Source: Raphanus sativus
Taxonomy: Eukaryota; Streptophyta; Magnoliopsida; Brassicales; Brassicaceae
NCBI RefSeq assembly: GCF_000801105.2
Contig: NC_079516.1
Span: forward strand, 17,514,998 to 17,578,997
Direction of reading: 5' to 3'
DNA: 64,000 nucleotides
Made by a program: the position numbers and the translations under genes. This document shows, piece by piece, positions 12,909-23,641 of the stretch (the stretch's first letter is position 1; every line of letters starts with the position of its first letter). A model generated the notes under the pieces. The model saw only the letters and a list, made by a program, of their open reading frames with translations, did not search any database and was not told where the DNA came from.

Positions 12909-14723
12909 AGTGGACTGGCTTTGTTCTATATGGATGCTTCTAACGTGGATATTAAATTTTCAAATAACCGTATGATAGATATTGAAGCTCAGGTGGAGGG
13001 ACAAAAGGTGTATATCACCTTTATCTACGGAGATCCGGTGGTGGAATACCGCGAACATATATGGGAGAGATTACTGCGACTGCACGCAAATAGATATGGA
13101 CCATGGCTCCTCTTAGGAGATTTCAATGAGATAATAAGTAACGAAGAGAAGAAAGGAGGGAGGAAGCGTGCCGACTCGACCTTCCTACCTTTCAGATCAA
13201 TGCTTGCAGGTTGTGGAATGATTGATTTCCCTTTTGTAGGGAACTCGCTGTCCTGGGCAGGAAGAACTAGAGCAGGAAGAGTTCAATGCTGTCTGGATAG
13301 GGCAGTCGGGAACGAGGATTGGCACAATATTTTTTCCCACACTTATGTGGAGTATTTACTTCGATGGGGTTTCTGATCACAGACCCATTCTGGTTCACTT
13401 TCTTTCAAAAGAGAAGCAGAATAGAAGAGGGTTCAAATTTGATAAAAGATGGATGAGCAAGGAAGGGTTTCGGGAAGTGGTGATGGAAGATTGGAAATCA
13501 ACAGCAACAGATAGTCATGCGAGCTTATACGAGAAGATTAGTAGGACGAGGAAGGCGATCTCCAAGTGGAAGCGACGAAACCCATCAAATAATGCAATTC
13601 TCATAGCGGAGCTGAAAGAAAGACTCGAACAAACGCAAATGGATGACTCGGTCTCAAGTGAAGAAGAGCTCGAGCTCAAATGGAAGCTGTGTGCGGCATA
13701 CAGGGAGGAAGAGTTGTACTGGAAGCAAAAAAGCCGTATGCTTTGGTTGAGGGAAGGAGATCGAAACACAAGATATTTTCATGCCAAGACCAAACAAAGA
13801 AGAGCCAGAAACAGGATCACGAGATTAAAAAACTCGATGAACCAATGGGTTGAAACGGAGGAGGGCATAGAGGAACTGGCTACGACTTACTTCCAAGAGC
13901 TCTTCACGACGTCACACCCGACATCCATTGATGACACGATCCGGCATATTGCCGTGAAGGTTAATGCTGAGATGAACCAAAGACTTTTAAGAATCCCTCA
14001 GGATGAGGAGATACGAGAGGCAACTTTCGCGATTAATCCAGAGAAAGCACCTGGACCTGATGGTATGACTAGCCTATTCTACCAAAGGTTTTGGACAACG
14101 GTGGGCAAAGACGTATGTGCAATGGTCCGAGATTTCTTCACTACAGGAGAGTTCGATGAAAGATTAAATCAGACCAATATATGTCTAATACCAAAGACAG
14201 AGCGACCAACATCGATGACTGAATTTCGACCGATCAGTCTATGTAATGTCGGTTATAAGATCATCTCCAATATACTCTCAGCCAGATTGAAACGTTTACT
14301 AGCAGATATTATTTCTGAGACGCAGTCCGCCTTTGTGGCGGGGAGATTGATCACTGATAATATCTTTGTGGCCCAGGAAATGTTCCATGCTCTCCGGACA
14401 AACCCTAGCTGCAAAGATAAATTTGTGGCGATCAAAACTGATATGAGCAAAGCTTACGACCGTGTGGAGTGGAGCTTCATGGAAGCACTTTTATTAAAGT
14501 TTGGTTTTGACGCACAATGGGTCCATCTGATTATGAAATGTGTCTCCTCAGTCTCATATCAGGTCCTGATCAATGGAGAAGCAAAAGGACATATACAACC
14601 TTCTCGAGGTCTGCGACAAGGAGATCCTCTGTCGTCATTTCTCTTCATCCTGTGCACCGAAGTTTTAATCTCCCATATAAAGCAAGCGGAGGAAATGAAG
14701 AAGATTACCGGGATAAAGATCGC
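12909..14723 (+). pseudogene. LINE ORF2, left part (endonuclease and N-terminal reverse transcriptase)
   Basis: The left half of the LINE enzyme. It begins in the middle of an exonuclease-endonuclease-phosphatase domain (LLGDFNEI near 13110). A frame change of one base occurs in 13345-13376, just before the conserved SDHRP of that domain. The reverse transcriptase follows, with PEKAPGPDG near 14040, the region around 14220-14260 typical of fingers/palm, and GLRQGDPLS near 14610. The frame is cut at 14723 by the LTR element, between this box and the catalytic FADD box, which now sits 6.6 kb away. Not functional. Confidence 0.9.
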
Positions 14724-15913
14724 TGATATTCGTGTTCACGCACACCAATTAACCTAATGTGCACACTACCACAATCGAATGGTATGTCGATGTAGCACTT
14801 TAGGATCGAATCCACAGAGACCAACTCTTACACTTTATTTCTATAGGATCAATATTAAGCTAAAACAATATGGGGGTTTTGAGTTTTGTAACAAGCAGCA
14901 AATAAAATAAAGTAAATGTGAATTCAGATTAAAGAGAAGCCAGCCTAGGGTTACTTCATCGGGTGTCAATACTTGTGAGCCAAACAATTATTCAAGTGCT
15001 AATAGAACAGTCTAGAACTCGGATCACTCAAGTAGAACAGTCCACTGTCGTGATACTGCTTCCTATGCTGATCGATCTCACCGTCTAACTGTCGTTGAGG
15101 TGAGAAGCGACAACAAGCAATAGAGATCAAGTCCGATAGGTTCACAGAACACCCTAATATCTACTTTCGCTGATTAGGGATGCAATGCTCATTCAAAACA
15201 GATCTAGCAACCTAAGCACTTTTGATGATCAGATTAAACCTATGATCTAACATTAAGCGGCCAGTTTAATGCAAGCAGTAAGAATGGTTATGAATGAAGA
15301 CAATCGAGTGATTCACTTATCTATGTTTAGCTCACGAAATCAACACCCTAGAACCCTAGACAAGCTAGCCGACTACTCAGCCATGAACAGAGAAAACACA
15401 GAGTTCATAGATGAATAATACTGCATAAATATAACAGAAACAAAGAGAGGGTTCAGGATAATCTTCTCTATGGAGAGAGAGATGGAGCCTTCTCCCTTTA
15501 CAATAAGCAAATCCAATAATCTAAAAGTCTCCAATGGTTTCTTGTGTCTAGAATAGCGTAGAATGATAAAGAGAAAACAGAAAATATGATATATCAAAGG
15601 CCACAGGCGGCCAGAGAGAAAAAGAGGATAATTAGGGCAAATCCCGAGATGTTGTATTTTCCTTATTCGTCGGGAACAACCGCGGGATCACTCCGTCTGC
15701 TTGTTCCGCTTGATCGGGAACAGTCATCAGACTGTTCTGCGTGAAAATCACCAAACTGCACTGTTTTCTGCTTCTTTTGTTCCAGCAGGTCCATCTCCCA
15801 TCCAGTGCAACTCCAGACCTGTAATGACTCGAAAAGGACTAGAAAGACTCGATAAAGACTTGAAAACCAATTAGAAAACATATATACAATGATGTATAAA
15901 ACACCATATATCA
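14724..15913 (-). repeat. 3' LTR of the Athila-like element
   Basis: 1190 bp, bounded by TGATAT and ATATCA, almost identical to the right LTR. Short open frames inside are present in both LTRs and are not genes. Confidence 0.95.
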
Positions 15914-15926
15914 ATTCCCCCAGACT
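15914..15926 (-). other. Polypurine tract of the Athila-like element
   Basis: On the minus strand GTCTGGGGGAAT lies directly before the 3' LTR, the expected place for priming plus-strand DNA synthesis. Confidence 0.8.
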
Positions 15927-16540
15927 TAGATCCTTGTTTGTCCTCGAACAAGGCCAAGTATCAAGAACAGGGAGAAAGGTTTGAAAGTGTGGGAACTCTC
16001 CTATTCTCAGCAACCATACCTTAACCACGAATCTCTGAACCATACAAGCAGTAAACTAGGACAACACACCCTTACCAGAACCCCACTGACTGCTGTTCGA
16101 AAATCGGCTCCATACTCTACATCTCAAACCTGAAAAAGCAACACTATCGAGACACAACTCCCTACATTCATTTAAGAGCAGCGTGAGCTTCTCATCACAG
16201 GCACTATTCAGGGTAGACGGGCTAGGTGTGGAATAGGCTAATTTTATGGTGGAGCTAAAGAGTGTTTAGGGGCTACCAACTTTTCGTAGTGGATGCAGGA
16301 TATCGCGCAAAATAGTCGTGAGAGGACGGCTCCATTGATGTCCACAGCCCCTTACTCGTTTTGCTATCTCAGGAGCGACTGTTCTTTTCGTTCGGGAACA
16401 ATCATCAGACTGCTCTGCTCATTTGTCTGCTCCTCATCCCTTCAAATTGATACCTACTCTTCTGCTCGACCTTTCCAGTGGCTCATGTATCCTGAATTCT
16501 TCTCCTTCTCCATCACCATATGCTAAACAAAATGAAAGAT

Positions 16541-16590
<50 letters not shown>

Positions 16591-17668
16591 GATGGTGGGG
16601 TGACGAAGAAGGAGGTAACATGTAATGTTTGGATTGCCACTGGTGGTTCTTCTGGTTCAGATCATTCTGGTTCTCCACTCATGTTCTTGCACAGCTCGTT
16701 GGTTATGGAGCGGTTGCTCCCTTAATCTGCTTGTTCTCCTTCTGATTGAATCTGCGCAGCAGTAACGAGTAAGAGGCTGCGTCGATCCTTTCCTCTCCGA
16801 CCTTTTTGCACATATCTGCACATATAACACTGAAAAACAAATGCATGAAGGTGGGATAAAGGCTAAGGTTCAGGGTGGGAACTAGCTAAAGATGAGCTAG
16901 CCACTCAGGAACAGCAAGATGGATAGAAAGAATAAGAAGTCCTGAGTGTAGTTCTCGTTTCCCTGATCTAGTGCCCATAACAAGAAGAATTTCAGTCAAG
17001 ATTAGGTTCAAGTTATTTGGAGTTAAGTCTACCCAGTGTAACCTGATCGGCTGAGAACTTCTGGAGAATCAAGTGAGATATGTCAGGGTGTTCCAGGTCC
17101 ACATGTGTGTCTTTCGCCACTGCTAAGGTCACTGAATAAGACAACTAAAGCACGAGGTGGTTAGTGATCAACACAGAATAAGGTCCTAATTCCCACAAAA
17201 CTTTGACTGACTCGATCAAAAAAACTGCCTCAGACTGACTCAAAAGAAAAACAAAAGAAAGAAACGAGTTAGTAAACGACGAAGACCCTCCCCCAGACTT
17301 ACTTCACAACGTCTCGGTGTGAAAATAAATCAGAGAGAAGGTGAAAACCAGAATATACAATTTTTTTTTTTTTTTTTTTTAGATCGAGATACTTACCTGG
17401 AGCGGGTGCTCCGAAAAATTATGGGTGTTCTGTCGCCAGATGTTCACCTGGGCGGTTGTTCTCGGCTCCTGCAGAACAGGGAACTCCGTTTCTGCAACCC
17501 AGAATTTTTCGAAGTATCTCGAATTTTTCTGTTTTTTGACCTGAAACTCAATAAACTAAAACGAAAATAAGCAAACAAAATCAAAACCAAGTTATATTTA
17601 CACTTACCAGTGGGTTGCCTCCCACCAAGCGCTTGGTTAAAGTCATTAGCTTGACTTGGTGACAGGGA
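15927..17668 (-). other. Non-coding internal region of the Athila-like element
   Basis: About 1.7 kb between the end of gag-protease and the 3' LTR, where an autonomous relative would have pol or a further frame. No domain is recognised on either strand. It holds a T run of more than 40 bases (16541-16583), a second T run (17361-17380), and a second polypurine-like string (CCCCCAGACTTA near 17290) echoing the one next to the LTR. Confidence 0.75.
16541..16583. repeat. Homopolymer T run
   Basis: More than 40 consecutive T on the plus strand (poly-A in element orientation), inside the non-coding part of the LTR element. Confidence 0.95.
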
Positions 17669-20074
17669 TCAGTCGGGTTGAGCATGAGGACTTGTTCCAA
17701 AACAAGCTCCACAATCTGACATGTTCAGCTTCAAAACTCTGCTCAACAACCCTTTCACAGCAGCTTCTCCTTTCTCTTTCAGCTCATCAGTGAGAATAAC
17801 TCTGACTTTAGAGAAAGGTTTAGAGGTACCCTTGCACTTTACCTCATACTCAATGAATTTCTCATCACACCAGTGAGGTGTCAAAGTCATAGTAGGATCT
17901 CCTTTGACCATTTTCTTCTGGACTTTCTCTTTCACCCTTGCATTCCCACTGAGTTTCTTGGTATCATTGTGAGGATCTCCATTCAGAACTTCCTTGAACT
18001 CACTGTTTTTACCAAGCTCCTTCCTTGGAACAACCTTCAGCTTTTCTCCACAGAATACTGAGATGCAAGAGGCGTGTAGTTTCTGAAATCTGGTGGGAAC
18101 AGCCTGATAGAAGACATTCTTGTTGATGTGGGAGAAGGAGACTCTCTTATTAGGCATATCAACGATTGCTCCCACTGTAGCCATAAATGTCCTTCCTAAG
18201 ATCAAAGGCATCTCATGATCCTTGTTCATCTCAACAACCTGAAATTCAGTATGGAGAACACAGTCCCCAACTTGGACAGGAAGGTTGCGAATGGTGCCAT
18301 AAGGAACTGCTCTGGAAGAGTTTGCAAAAGTCAGAGTCACCTGAGAAGACTCAACTTCAGTAATGCCCAACTTGTCTACAATCGCCTTTGAGACAAGATT
18401 CACACAAGATCCAGAGTCACAAAGAGCTTCCTCAAATTCTACTCCAGCAATAGAACATGGAAAAGCAAATTTTCCAGGGTCATCAACCTTAGGCAACACC
18501 TTCAGGTGTCTAGGTGGAATCGGATAGGGAACCTTAGGAACATAGACTCGCACTGGTGGAATATCAGTAGATCCGTCGGGAGCGGGAGCAGTCGCGGGAG
18601 CAGTCGCGGGAGCAGTCGTGGGAGCAGTCGCGGGAGCAGTCACTCTAGAGCTAGCAGATTGCTCTGTTCTCTGTTCTGTGCCCAGAACAGTCTCAGCGAA
18701 CAGTTGTTCCACTTGTTTTTCCTCAGATTTCTCACTTCTCTGCTCGGTTGCATTACAGTGCTCAACCCTAGAATTCATCACACTCTTTCCGCGAATGATC
18801 TCTTGCTGTCTTTTAACAGTTTCAGCAGTTTGAGCAAGCTGAACATCAATCTTCTTTATGTGGTTGCTCACAGTATCATATTTTGAATTCAGCTCGGTGA
18901 ACATGCTGTCCATCCTGGTGTTGATGTCTGTGGTAACCTGATTCAGTGCCTTGACCTGAAGTTGCTGGCTCTGGAGCATCTGCTGCATCATAATGTTCAG
19001 ATTTTTCAGATCATCTGGCGGACTGTTCCCTGCAGTCGGAGCACTCGCGGCTGGAACAACTTGCTGATTGCTCTGCGGGATGGTGTTCTGATACCCAGAT
19101 CCTTGTGCCTGGTTGTTCTGCAGTAGTTGATCGACCTTAGCTGTTAGCTCATCAATTTTCTGAGTGTGTACACTGTTCCCTTTCTTGGAGCGGTTGCTCT
19201 CCTGATTCTCATTGGCTGAGCTAGCTGCCATGTTCTCAATCAGCTTGAGCGCTCCATCAGTGGTCTGAGTCATGAAGTCTCCATTGCTCGAAGAGTTTAG
19301 AGCACCTTGGTATTTCCAGTCCACCCCATCATAGAAAATGCCCAGGAGGTAATCATCATCAAATCCATGGTGAGGACATTCTCTCTGGTAGTCATTGAAG
19401 CGCTCCCATGCGTCACAAAAAGGCTCATCATGGAGCTGTCTGAATGAAGTGATCTTGTTCCTCAATGCAGCTGTTCTCGCCTTAGAGTAGAAATGGTTGA
19501 GGAACGCTGATCGGACCTGTTCCCATGAAGTGAGAGAGCCGGTAGGGAGGGAGTTCAACCACCGTGCAGCTTTTCCATCAAGAGAGAATGGGAATAGCAT
19601 GCACTTGATGTAGTCTGGTGGCACACCATTCGCACGAGTTAAACTGCAGACTTTTTCGAAATTCTCAATATGCTCCATTGGAATTTCTGCAGAGAGACCA
19701 GAGAACACTTTTCTCTGCACCAGATCAATCAGAGCAGGCTTGATCTCGAAGTCCTGCCTGGTGCAGAGTGGAGGAACAATGGCAGAGCGCGTAGTAGGAA
19801 TGTTCCGCGGAAGGTTTCTCTCCCCGATTGGAACAGTCTGCGCTGCTTGTTCCTGCCGCGCGAGAGCAGCCTGTTGAGCAGATTGTTCTGCAGCTGCTTG
19901 CTGAGCTTGGATGGTCTGCTGCATCTGAAGCATCTGCTGTTGCATCAGTTGCATTGCTGCAGCGAGATCATCCTGATGACCGTGATCACCCATGGTGGTG
20001 TCAGTAGGCCTTGGCTGTTGTCTGTTCTGATTTTCTAAACCTTGCGATCTCCTGCAACAAAGAGAAAAGAGCAA
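17669..20074 (-). CDS. Gag with aspartic protease of the Athila-like element
   Basis: An unbroken 801-codon frame directly behind the primer site. Expected to form the virus-like particle and mature it by self-cleavage. Seen: an N-terminal Gln/Ala-rich, probably coiled segment, a retrotransposon gag domain (roughly residues 110-270) including WLNSLP and a conserved FLNHF, a Gln-rich linker, a short repeated ATAP tract encoded by a 12-bp minisatellite (18582-18641), and a retropepsin core with CDSGSCVNL near residue 550. The true start may be the later ATG at 19993, because TGTTGCAG upstream of it (20051-20058) looks like a splice acceptor. The frame ends without reaching any reverse transcriptase. 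Confidence 0.88.
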   Translation of the reverse strand: MLFSLCCRRSQGLENQNRQQPRPTDTTMGDHGHQDDLAAAMQLMQQQMLQMQQTIQAQQAAAEQSAQQAALARQEQAAQTVPIGERNLPRNIPTTRSAIVPPLCTRQDFEIKPALIDLVQRKVFSGLSAEIPMEHIENFEKVCSLTRANGVPPDYIKCMLFPFSLDGKAARWLNSLPTGSLTSWEQVRSAFLNHFYSKARTAALRNKITSFRQLHDEPFCDAWERFNDYQRECPHHGFDDDYLLGIFYDGVDWKYQGALNSSSNGDFMTQTTDGALKLIENMAASSANENQESNRSKKGNSVHTQKIDELTAKVDQLLQNNQAQGSGYQNTIPQSNQQVVPAASAPTAGNSPPDDLKNLNIMMQQMLQSQQLQVKALNQVTTDINTRMDSMFTELNSKYDTVSNHIKKIDVQLAQTAETVKRQQEIIRGKSVMNSRVEHCNATEQRSEKSEEKQVEQLFAETVLGTEQRTEQSASSRVTAPATAPTTAPATAPATAPAPDGSTDIPPVRVYVPKVPYPIPPRHLKVLPKVDDPGKFAFPCSIAGVEFEEALCDSGSCVNLVSKAIVDKLGITEVESSQVTLTFANSSRAVPYGTIRNLPVQVGDCVLHTEFQVVEMNKDHEMPLILGRTFMATVGAIVDMPNKRVSFSHINKNVFYQAVPTRFQKLHASCISVFCGEKLKVVPRKELGKNSEFKEVLNGDPHNDTKKLSGNARVKEKVQKKMVKGDPTMTLTPHWCDEKFIEYEVKCKGTSKPFSKVRVILTDELKEKGEAAVKGLLSRVLKLNMSDCGACFGTSPHAQPD
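18582..18641 (-). repeat. 12-bp minisatellite inside gag
   Basis: About five copies of GCGGGAGCAGTC on the plus strand. The unit is a multiple of three and encodes a repeated Ala-Thr-Ala-Pro tract, so length changes keep the frame. Confidence 0.9.
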
Positions 20075-20127
20075 GTTAGAGGTCTTAGACTAAATAAATA
20101 ACCAAAAAATAAAGGTAAAAAGATGGT

Positions 20128-20144
20128 CCCCGGCAACGGCGCCA
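20128..20144 (-). other. Primer-binding site, tRNA-Asp type
   Basis: The plus strand reads CCCCGGCAACGGCGCCA, the 3' end of plant tRNA-Asp as I recall it. It lies three bases from the 5' LTR. The minus strand is therefore the primer-binding site, as in Athila/Tat-lineage elements. Confidence 0.9.
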
Positions 20145-20147
20145 AAT

Positions 20148-21338
20148 TGATATTCGTGTTCACGCACACCAATTAACCTAATGTGCACACTACCACAATC
20201 GAATGGTATGTCGATGTAGCACTTTAGGATCGAATCCACAGAGACCAACTCTTACACTTTATTTCTATAGGATCAATATTAAGCTAAAACAATATGGGGG
20301 TTTTGAGTTTTGTAACAAGCAGCAAATAAAATAAAGTAAATGTGAATTCAGATTAAAGAGAAGCCAGCCTAGGGTTACTTCATCGGGTGTCAATACTTGT
20401 GAGCCAAACAATTATTCAAGTGCTAAATAGAACAGTCTAGAACTCGGATCACTCAAGTAGAACAGTCCACTATCGTGATACTGCTTCCTATGCTGATCGA
20501 TCTCACCGTCTAACTGTCGTTGAGGTGAGAAGCGACAACAAGCAATAGAGATCAAGTCCGATAGGTTCACAGAACACCCTAATATCTACTTTCGCTGATT
20601 AGGGATGCAATGCTCATTCAAAACAGATCTAGCAACCTAAGCACTTTTGATGATCAGATTAAACCTATGATCTAACATTAAGCGGCCAGTTTAATGCAAG
20701 CAGTAAGAATGGTTATGAATGAAGACAATCGAGTGATTCACTTATCTATGTTCAGCTCACGAAATCAACACCCTAGAACCCTAGACAAGCTAGCCGACTA
20801 CTCAGCCATGAACAGAGAAAACACAGGGTTCATAGATGAATAATACTGCATAAATATAACAGAAACAAAGAGAGGGTTCAGGATAATCTTCTCTATGGAG
20901 AGAGAGATGGAGCCTTCTCCCTTTACAATAAGCAAATCCAATAATCTAAAAGTCTCCAATGGTTTCTTGTGTCTAGAATAGCGTAGAATGATAAAGAGAA
21001 AACAGAAAATATGATATATCAAAGGCCACAGGCGGCCAGAGAGAAAAAGAGGATAATTAGGGCAAATCCCGAGATGTTGTATTTTCCTTATTCGTCGGGA
21101 ACAACCGCGGGATCACTCCGTCTGCTTGTTCCGCTTGATCGGGAGCAGTCATCAGACTGTTCTGCGTGAAAATCACCAAACTGCACTGTTTTCTGCTTCT
21201 TTTGTTCCAGCAGGTCCATCTCCCATCCAGTGCAACTCCAGACCTGTAATGACTCGAAAAGGACTAGAAAGACTCGATAAAGACTTGAAAACCAATTAGA
21301 AAACATATATACAATGATGTATAAAACACCATATATCA
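20148..21338 (-). repeat. 5' LTR of the Athila-like element
   Basis: 1191 bp. Differences from the left LTR seen by eye: one extra A in the CTAAATAG region near 20427, and single transitions near 20474, 20752, 20827 and 21144. Confidence 0.95.
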
Positions 21339-21343
21339 ATCGC

Positions 21344-23466
21344 GCGAGCTAGCCCATCGATATCCCACCTTCTGTTCGCAGATGACAGCCTCTTTTTCTG
21401 CAAAGCGGAGCAATCCCAATGCGAAGAATTGGTTCGAATCATTGACGTCTATGGAACAGCCTCAGGACAACAACTGAATAAAGAGAAATCTTCAGTTCTG
21501 TTCGGTTCTAAGGTCATAGCGTCCTCTAAAACCGACCTTAAACGGTCACTTGGTATCACTAAAGAAGGTGGGATGGGTATGTACTTGGGCATGCCAGAGA
21601 AAATATGTGGTTCAAAGAAACAAGTTTTCTCTTTCGTCCAAGATCGGCTAAATGGAAAAATTAATTCCTGGTCAGGTAAACTCTTATCTAAAGGAGGCAA
21701 GGAGGTTCAAATCAAATCAGTGGTGCAGGCAATACCTACATATGTGATGTCTTGTTACCTACTGCCCATAGACACATGTAATAAACTCTCCGCCGCAGTG
21801 GCGCGATTTTGGTGGGGCACGCGGAATAATAACCGAGGTCTACATTGGGTAGCTTGGGATAAAATCTGTGTACCCTTAGAAGAAGGAGGCTTGGGATTTC
21901 GTAATTTCCGTGATTTTAATTTGGCTCTCCTAGCCAAACAAGTTTGGCGCCTACTAGCAAAACCGAGTTCTCTCCTGGCTCGAGTCCTTAAAGGCAGGTA
22001 TTACCGGCACACAAACCCCCTTATAGTAGGCAAGGCAAACAATCCTTCTCTCGGCTGGACGAGCCTAATGGCGGCAAGACATCTACTACAAGGAGGACTA
22101 CAGAGAACCATTGGAACAGGGGAAGAAACTAAGGTTTGGGAAGACCTATGGATACCAGCAACACCACCCCGGCCAGCAGTTCCACGAAGCCAGCATATGG
22201 ATATGAATTTAAAAGTCCATCACCTAATTGATTATGAAAGAAAGGAGTGGAACGAGGAACTGGTCAACGAGTTTATTGCTGCGCCGGATATCCCCCGAGT
22301 TTTATCCCTGAAACTAAGCCGAACGGGAAGAAGAGATGGCTACTCCTGGAACTTTACTAAGTCTGGAAACTATACAGTCCGATCGGGTTACGAGGTCGCA
22401 GTGAAACAACGGAAACAGAAGGGAGTAGAAGGGATCATGGAACCGAGTACAACGGCACTGAAGAAGGCGATCTGGAAGCTAAAATGCCCACGTAAAATAA
22501 AACACTTCGTATGGAACGCGGTGTCGGGTTTTGTAGCTTCGGCGAGCAAGATGAAAGAAAGACACTGTGGAAATGACGCTGTGTGTCAACGCTGTGGGGC
22601 GGAGCAGGAAACTATAAATCACATCATCTTTGAATGCCCGCCAGCAGTCCAAGTTTGGGCACTGTCGACAATTCCTACAGCTCCGGGGTTCTTCCTGTGT
22701 TCTTCCCTATATACAAACATCGATACATTATTGGGCTATGTAGCGAAGGCGAACACAACACCAGGAGAGGTTCTGAGTTTTCCTTGGTTGATATGGTACA
22801 TATGGAAGGCCCGTAATGAAAAATGTTTTAATGGGAAATATATTACGCCAATTGATACGTTACAGCTAGCAAGTAGCGAAGCAGAAACGTGGCGTATCGC
22901 GCAGATAGTAGTGGCGTATCGCGCAGATAGTAGAAGAAGTGGCAGATATGACACCGGAGGAAAGGCCGCAGATTATAGAAAACGCAAGAGTACCAGAGCC
23001 CAAATGGAGATGTCAAGTGGACGCTTCATGGAAGGACAAGGACGACGGCGCAGGTTTCGGGTTCATCCTCTTCGAAGACCGGCGCGTCAAGCTGTTTGGT
23101 GTACGAAAGAGCAAGGGGGTGAGATCGCCAATACACGCTGAAGCAGAGAGCTTATGTTGGGCAATGAAAGAGACGAGACGAATGGGGATTAGTGAAGTCT
23201 GTTTTGAAACGGACTGTCAACAGCTAGTCCGACTCATCCAAACTCCGCAGGAATGGCCAGCCCTTAGCTCTGAACTGGATGAGATTGACTTCCTCTGCTC
23301 TGAATTTTTATCCTTTTCTATTAAGTTTATTCGACGTTCTGAGAACATCCGTGCAGACTGCCTCTCTAAGGCAGGTCGATCACGAGAGTCAGAATTTTGT
23401 TTCTTGGATAGCAAGACTCCACCATGGCTAGCTCTTGAAGCTTGCCTGTTTGAACCACTAGTTTAA
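21344..23466 (+). pseudogene. LINE ORF2, right part (catalytic reverse transcriptase, zf-RVT, RNase H)
   Basis: Continuation of the LINE enzyme after the LTR element. The first residues hold the FADD catalytic box (near 21380), followed by the thumb region, a zf-RVT domain (WKLKCPRKIKHF near 22475, then Cys/His residues near 22590) and a C-terminal RNase H (DASW near 23023, ETD near 23210, final SENIRADCLSKAGR near 23340). A 22-bp tandem duplication at 22889-22932 shifts the frame by one between zf-RVT and RNase H. The stop is at 23464-23466, shortly before the poly(A) tail. Confidence 0.9.
22889..22932 (+). repeat. 22-bp tandem duplication breaking the LINE frame
   Basis: Two perfect copies of a 22-bp unit beginning GTGGCGTATCGCG (22889-22910 and 22911-22932). 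As 22 is not a multiple of three it moves translation by one base, exactly where the zf-RVT frame ends and the RNase H frame begins. Confidence 0.95.
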
Positions 23467-23497
23467 TAAAGTTTGATTTTGGGTGCCAAAAAAAAAG

Positions 23498-23511
23498 GAA
23501 CTTTTGTGATC
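23498..23511. repeat. LINE target-site duplication, right copy
   Basis: GAACTTTTGTGATC, identical to 12895-12908, directly after the A-rich LINE tail. Confidence 0.9.
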
Positions 23512-23587
23512 CATGTTTTAAAATTTCTGTTATAACAAGATACAATTAATTACAAAATTATATAAATAGGAATGTTTATTTAATAAA

Positions 23588-23641
<54 letters not shown>

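Larger units (their letters stand above)
14724..21338 (-). mobile_element. Young gag-protease-only LTR retrotransposon (Athila-like, non-autonomous)
   Basis: Two 1.19-kb LTRs (14724-15913 and 20148-21338) begin and end TGATAT...ATATCA, and are flanked by a perfect 5-bp duplication ATCGC (14719-14723 and 21339-21343). The primer site at 20128-20144 is the complement of a tRNA-Asp 3' end, placing the 5' LTR on the right, so the element reads on the minus strand. Its only large frame is gag plus an aspartic protease. No reverse transcriptase, RNase H or integrase is present, so it must be mobilised in trans. By eye the LTRs differ by four transitions and one 1-base indel, pointing to a very recent insertion. 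Confidence 0.95.
12909..23497 (+). mobile_element. 5'-truncated plant L1-type LINE, split by an LTR element
   Basis: A non-LTR retrotransposon that starts abruptly inside the endonuclease domain (a 5' truncation typical of LINE integration) and ends with a short poly(A) near 23488-23496. Perfect 14-bp target duplications flank it. Without the LTR retrotransposon at 14724-21338 it would be about 3.97 kb. It carries endonuclease, reverse transcriptase, zf-RVT and a C-terminal RNase H domain, the layout of plant L1/Ta11-type LINEs with RNase H. Confidence 0.9.

Noticed and set aside
15373..16043. Two open frames (74 and 126 codons) on the minus strand, repeated at 20798-21339
   Set aside because: They lie inside the two LTRs and are duplicated only because the LTRs are. 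No known domain.
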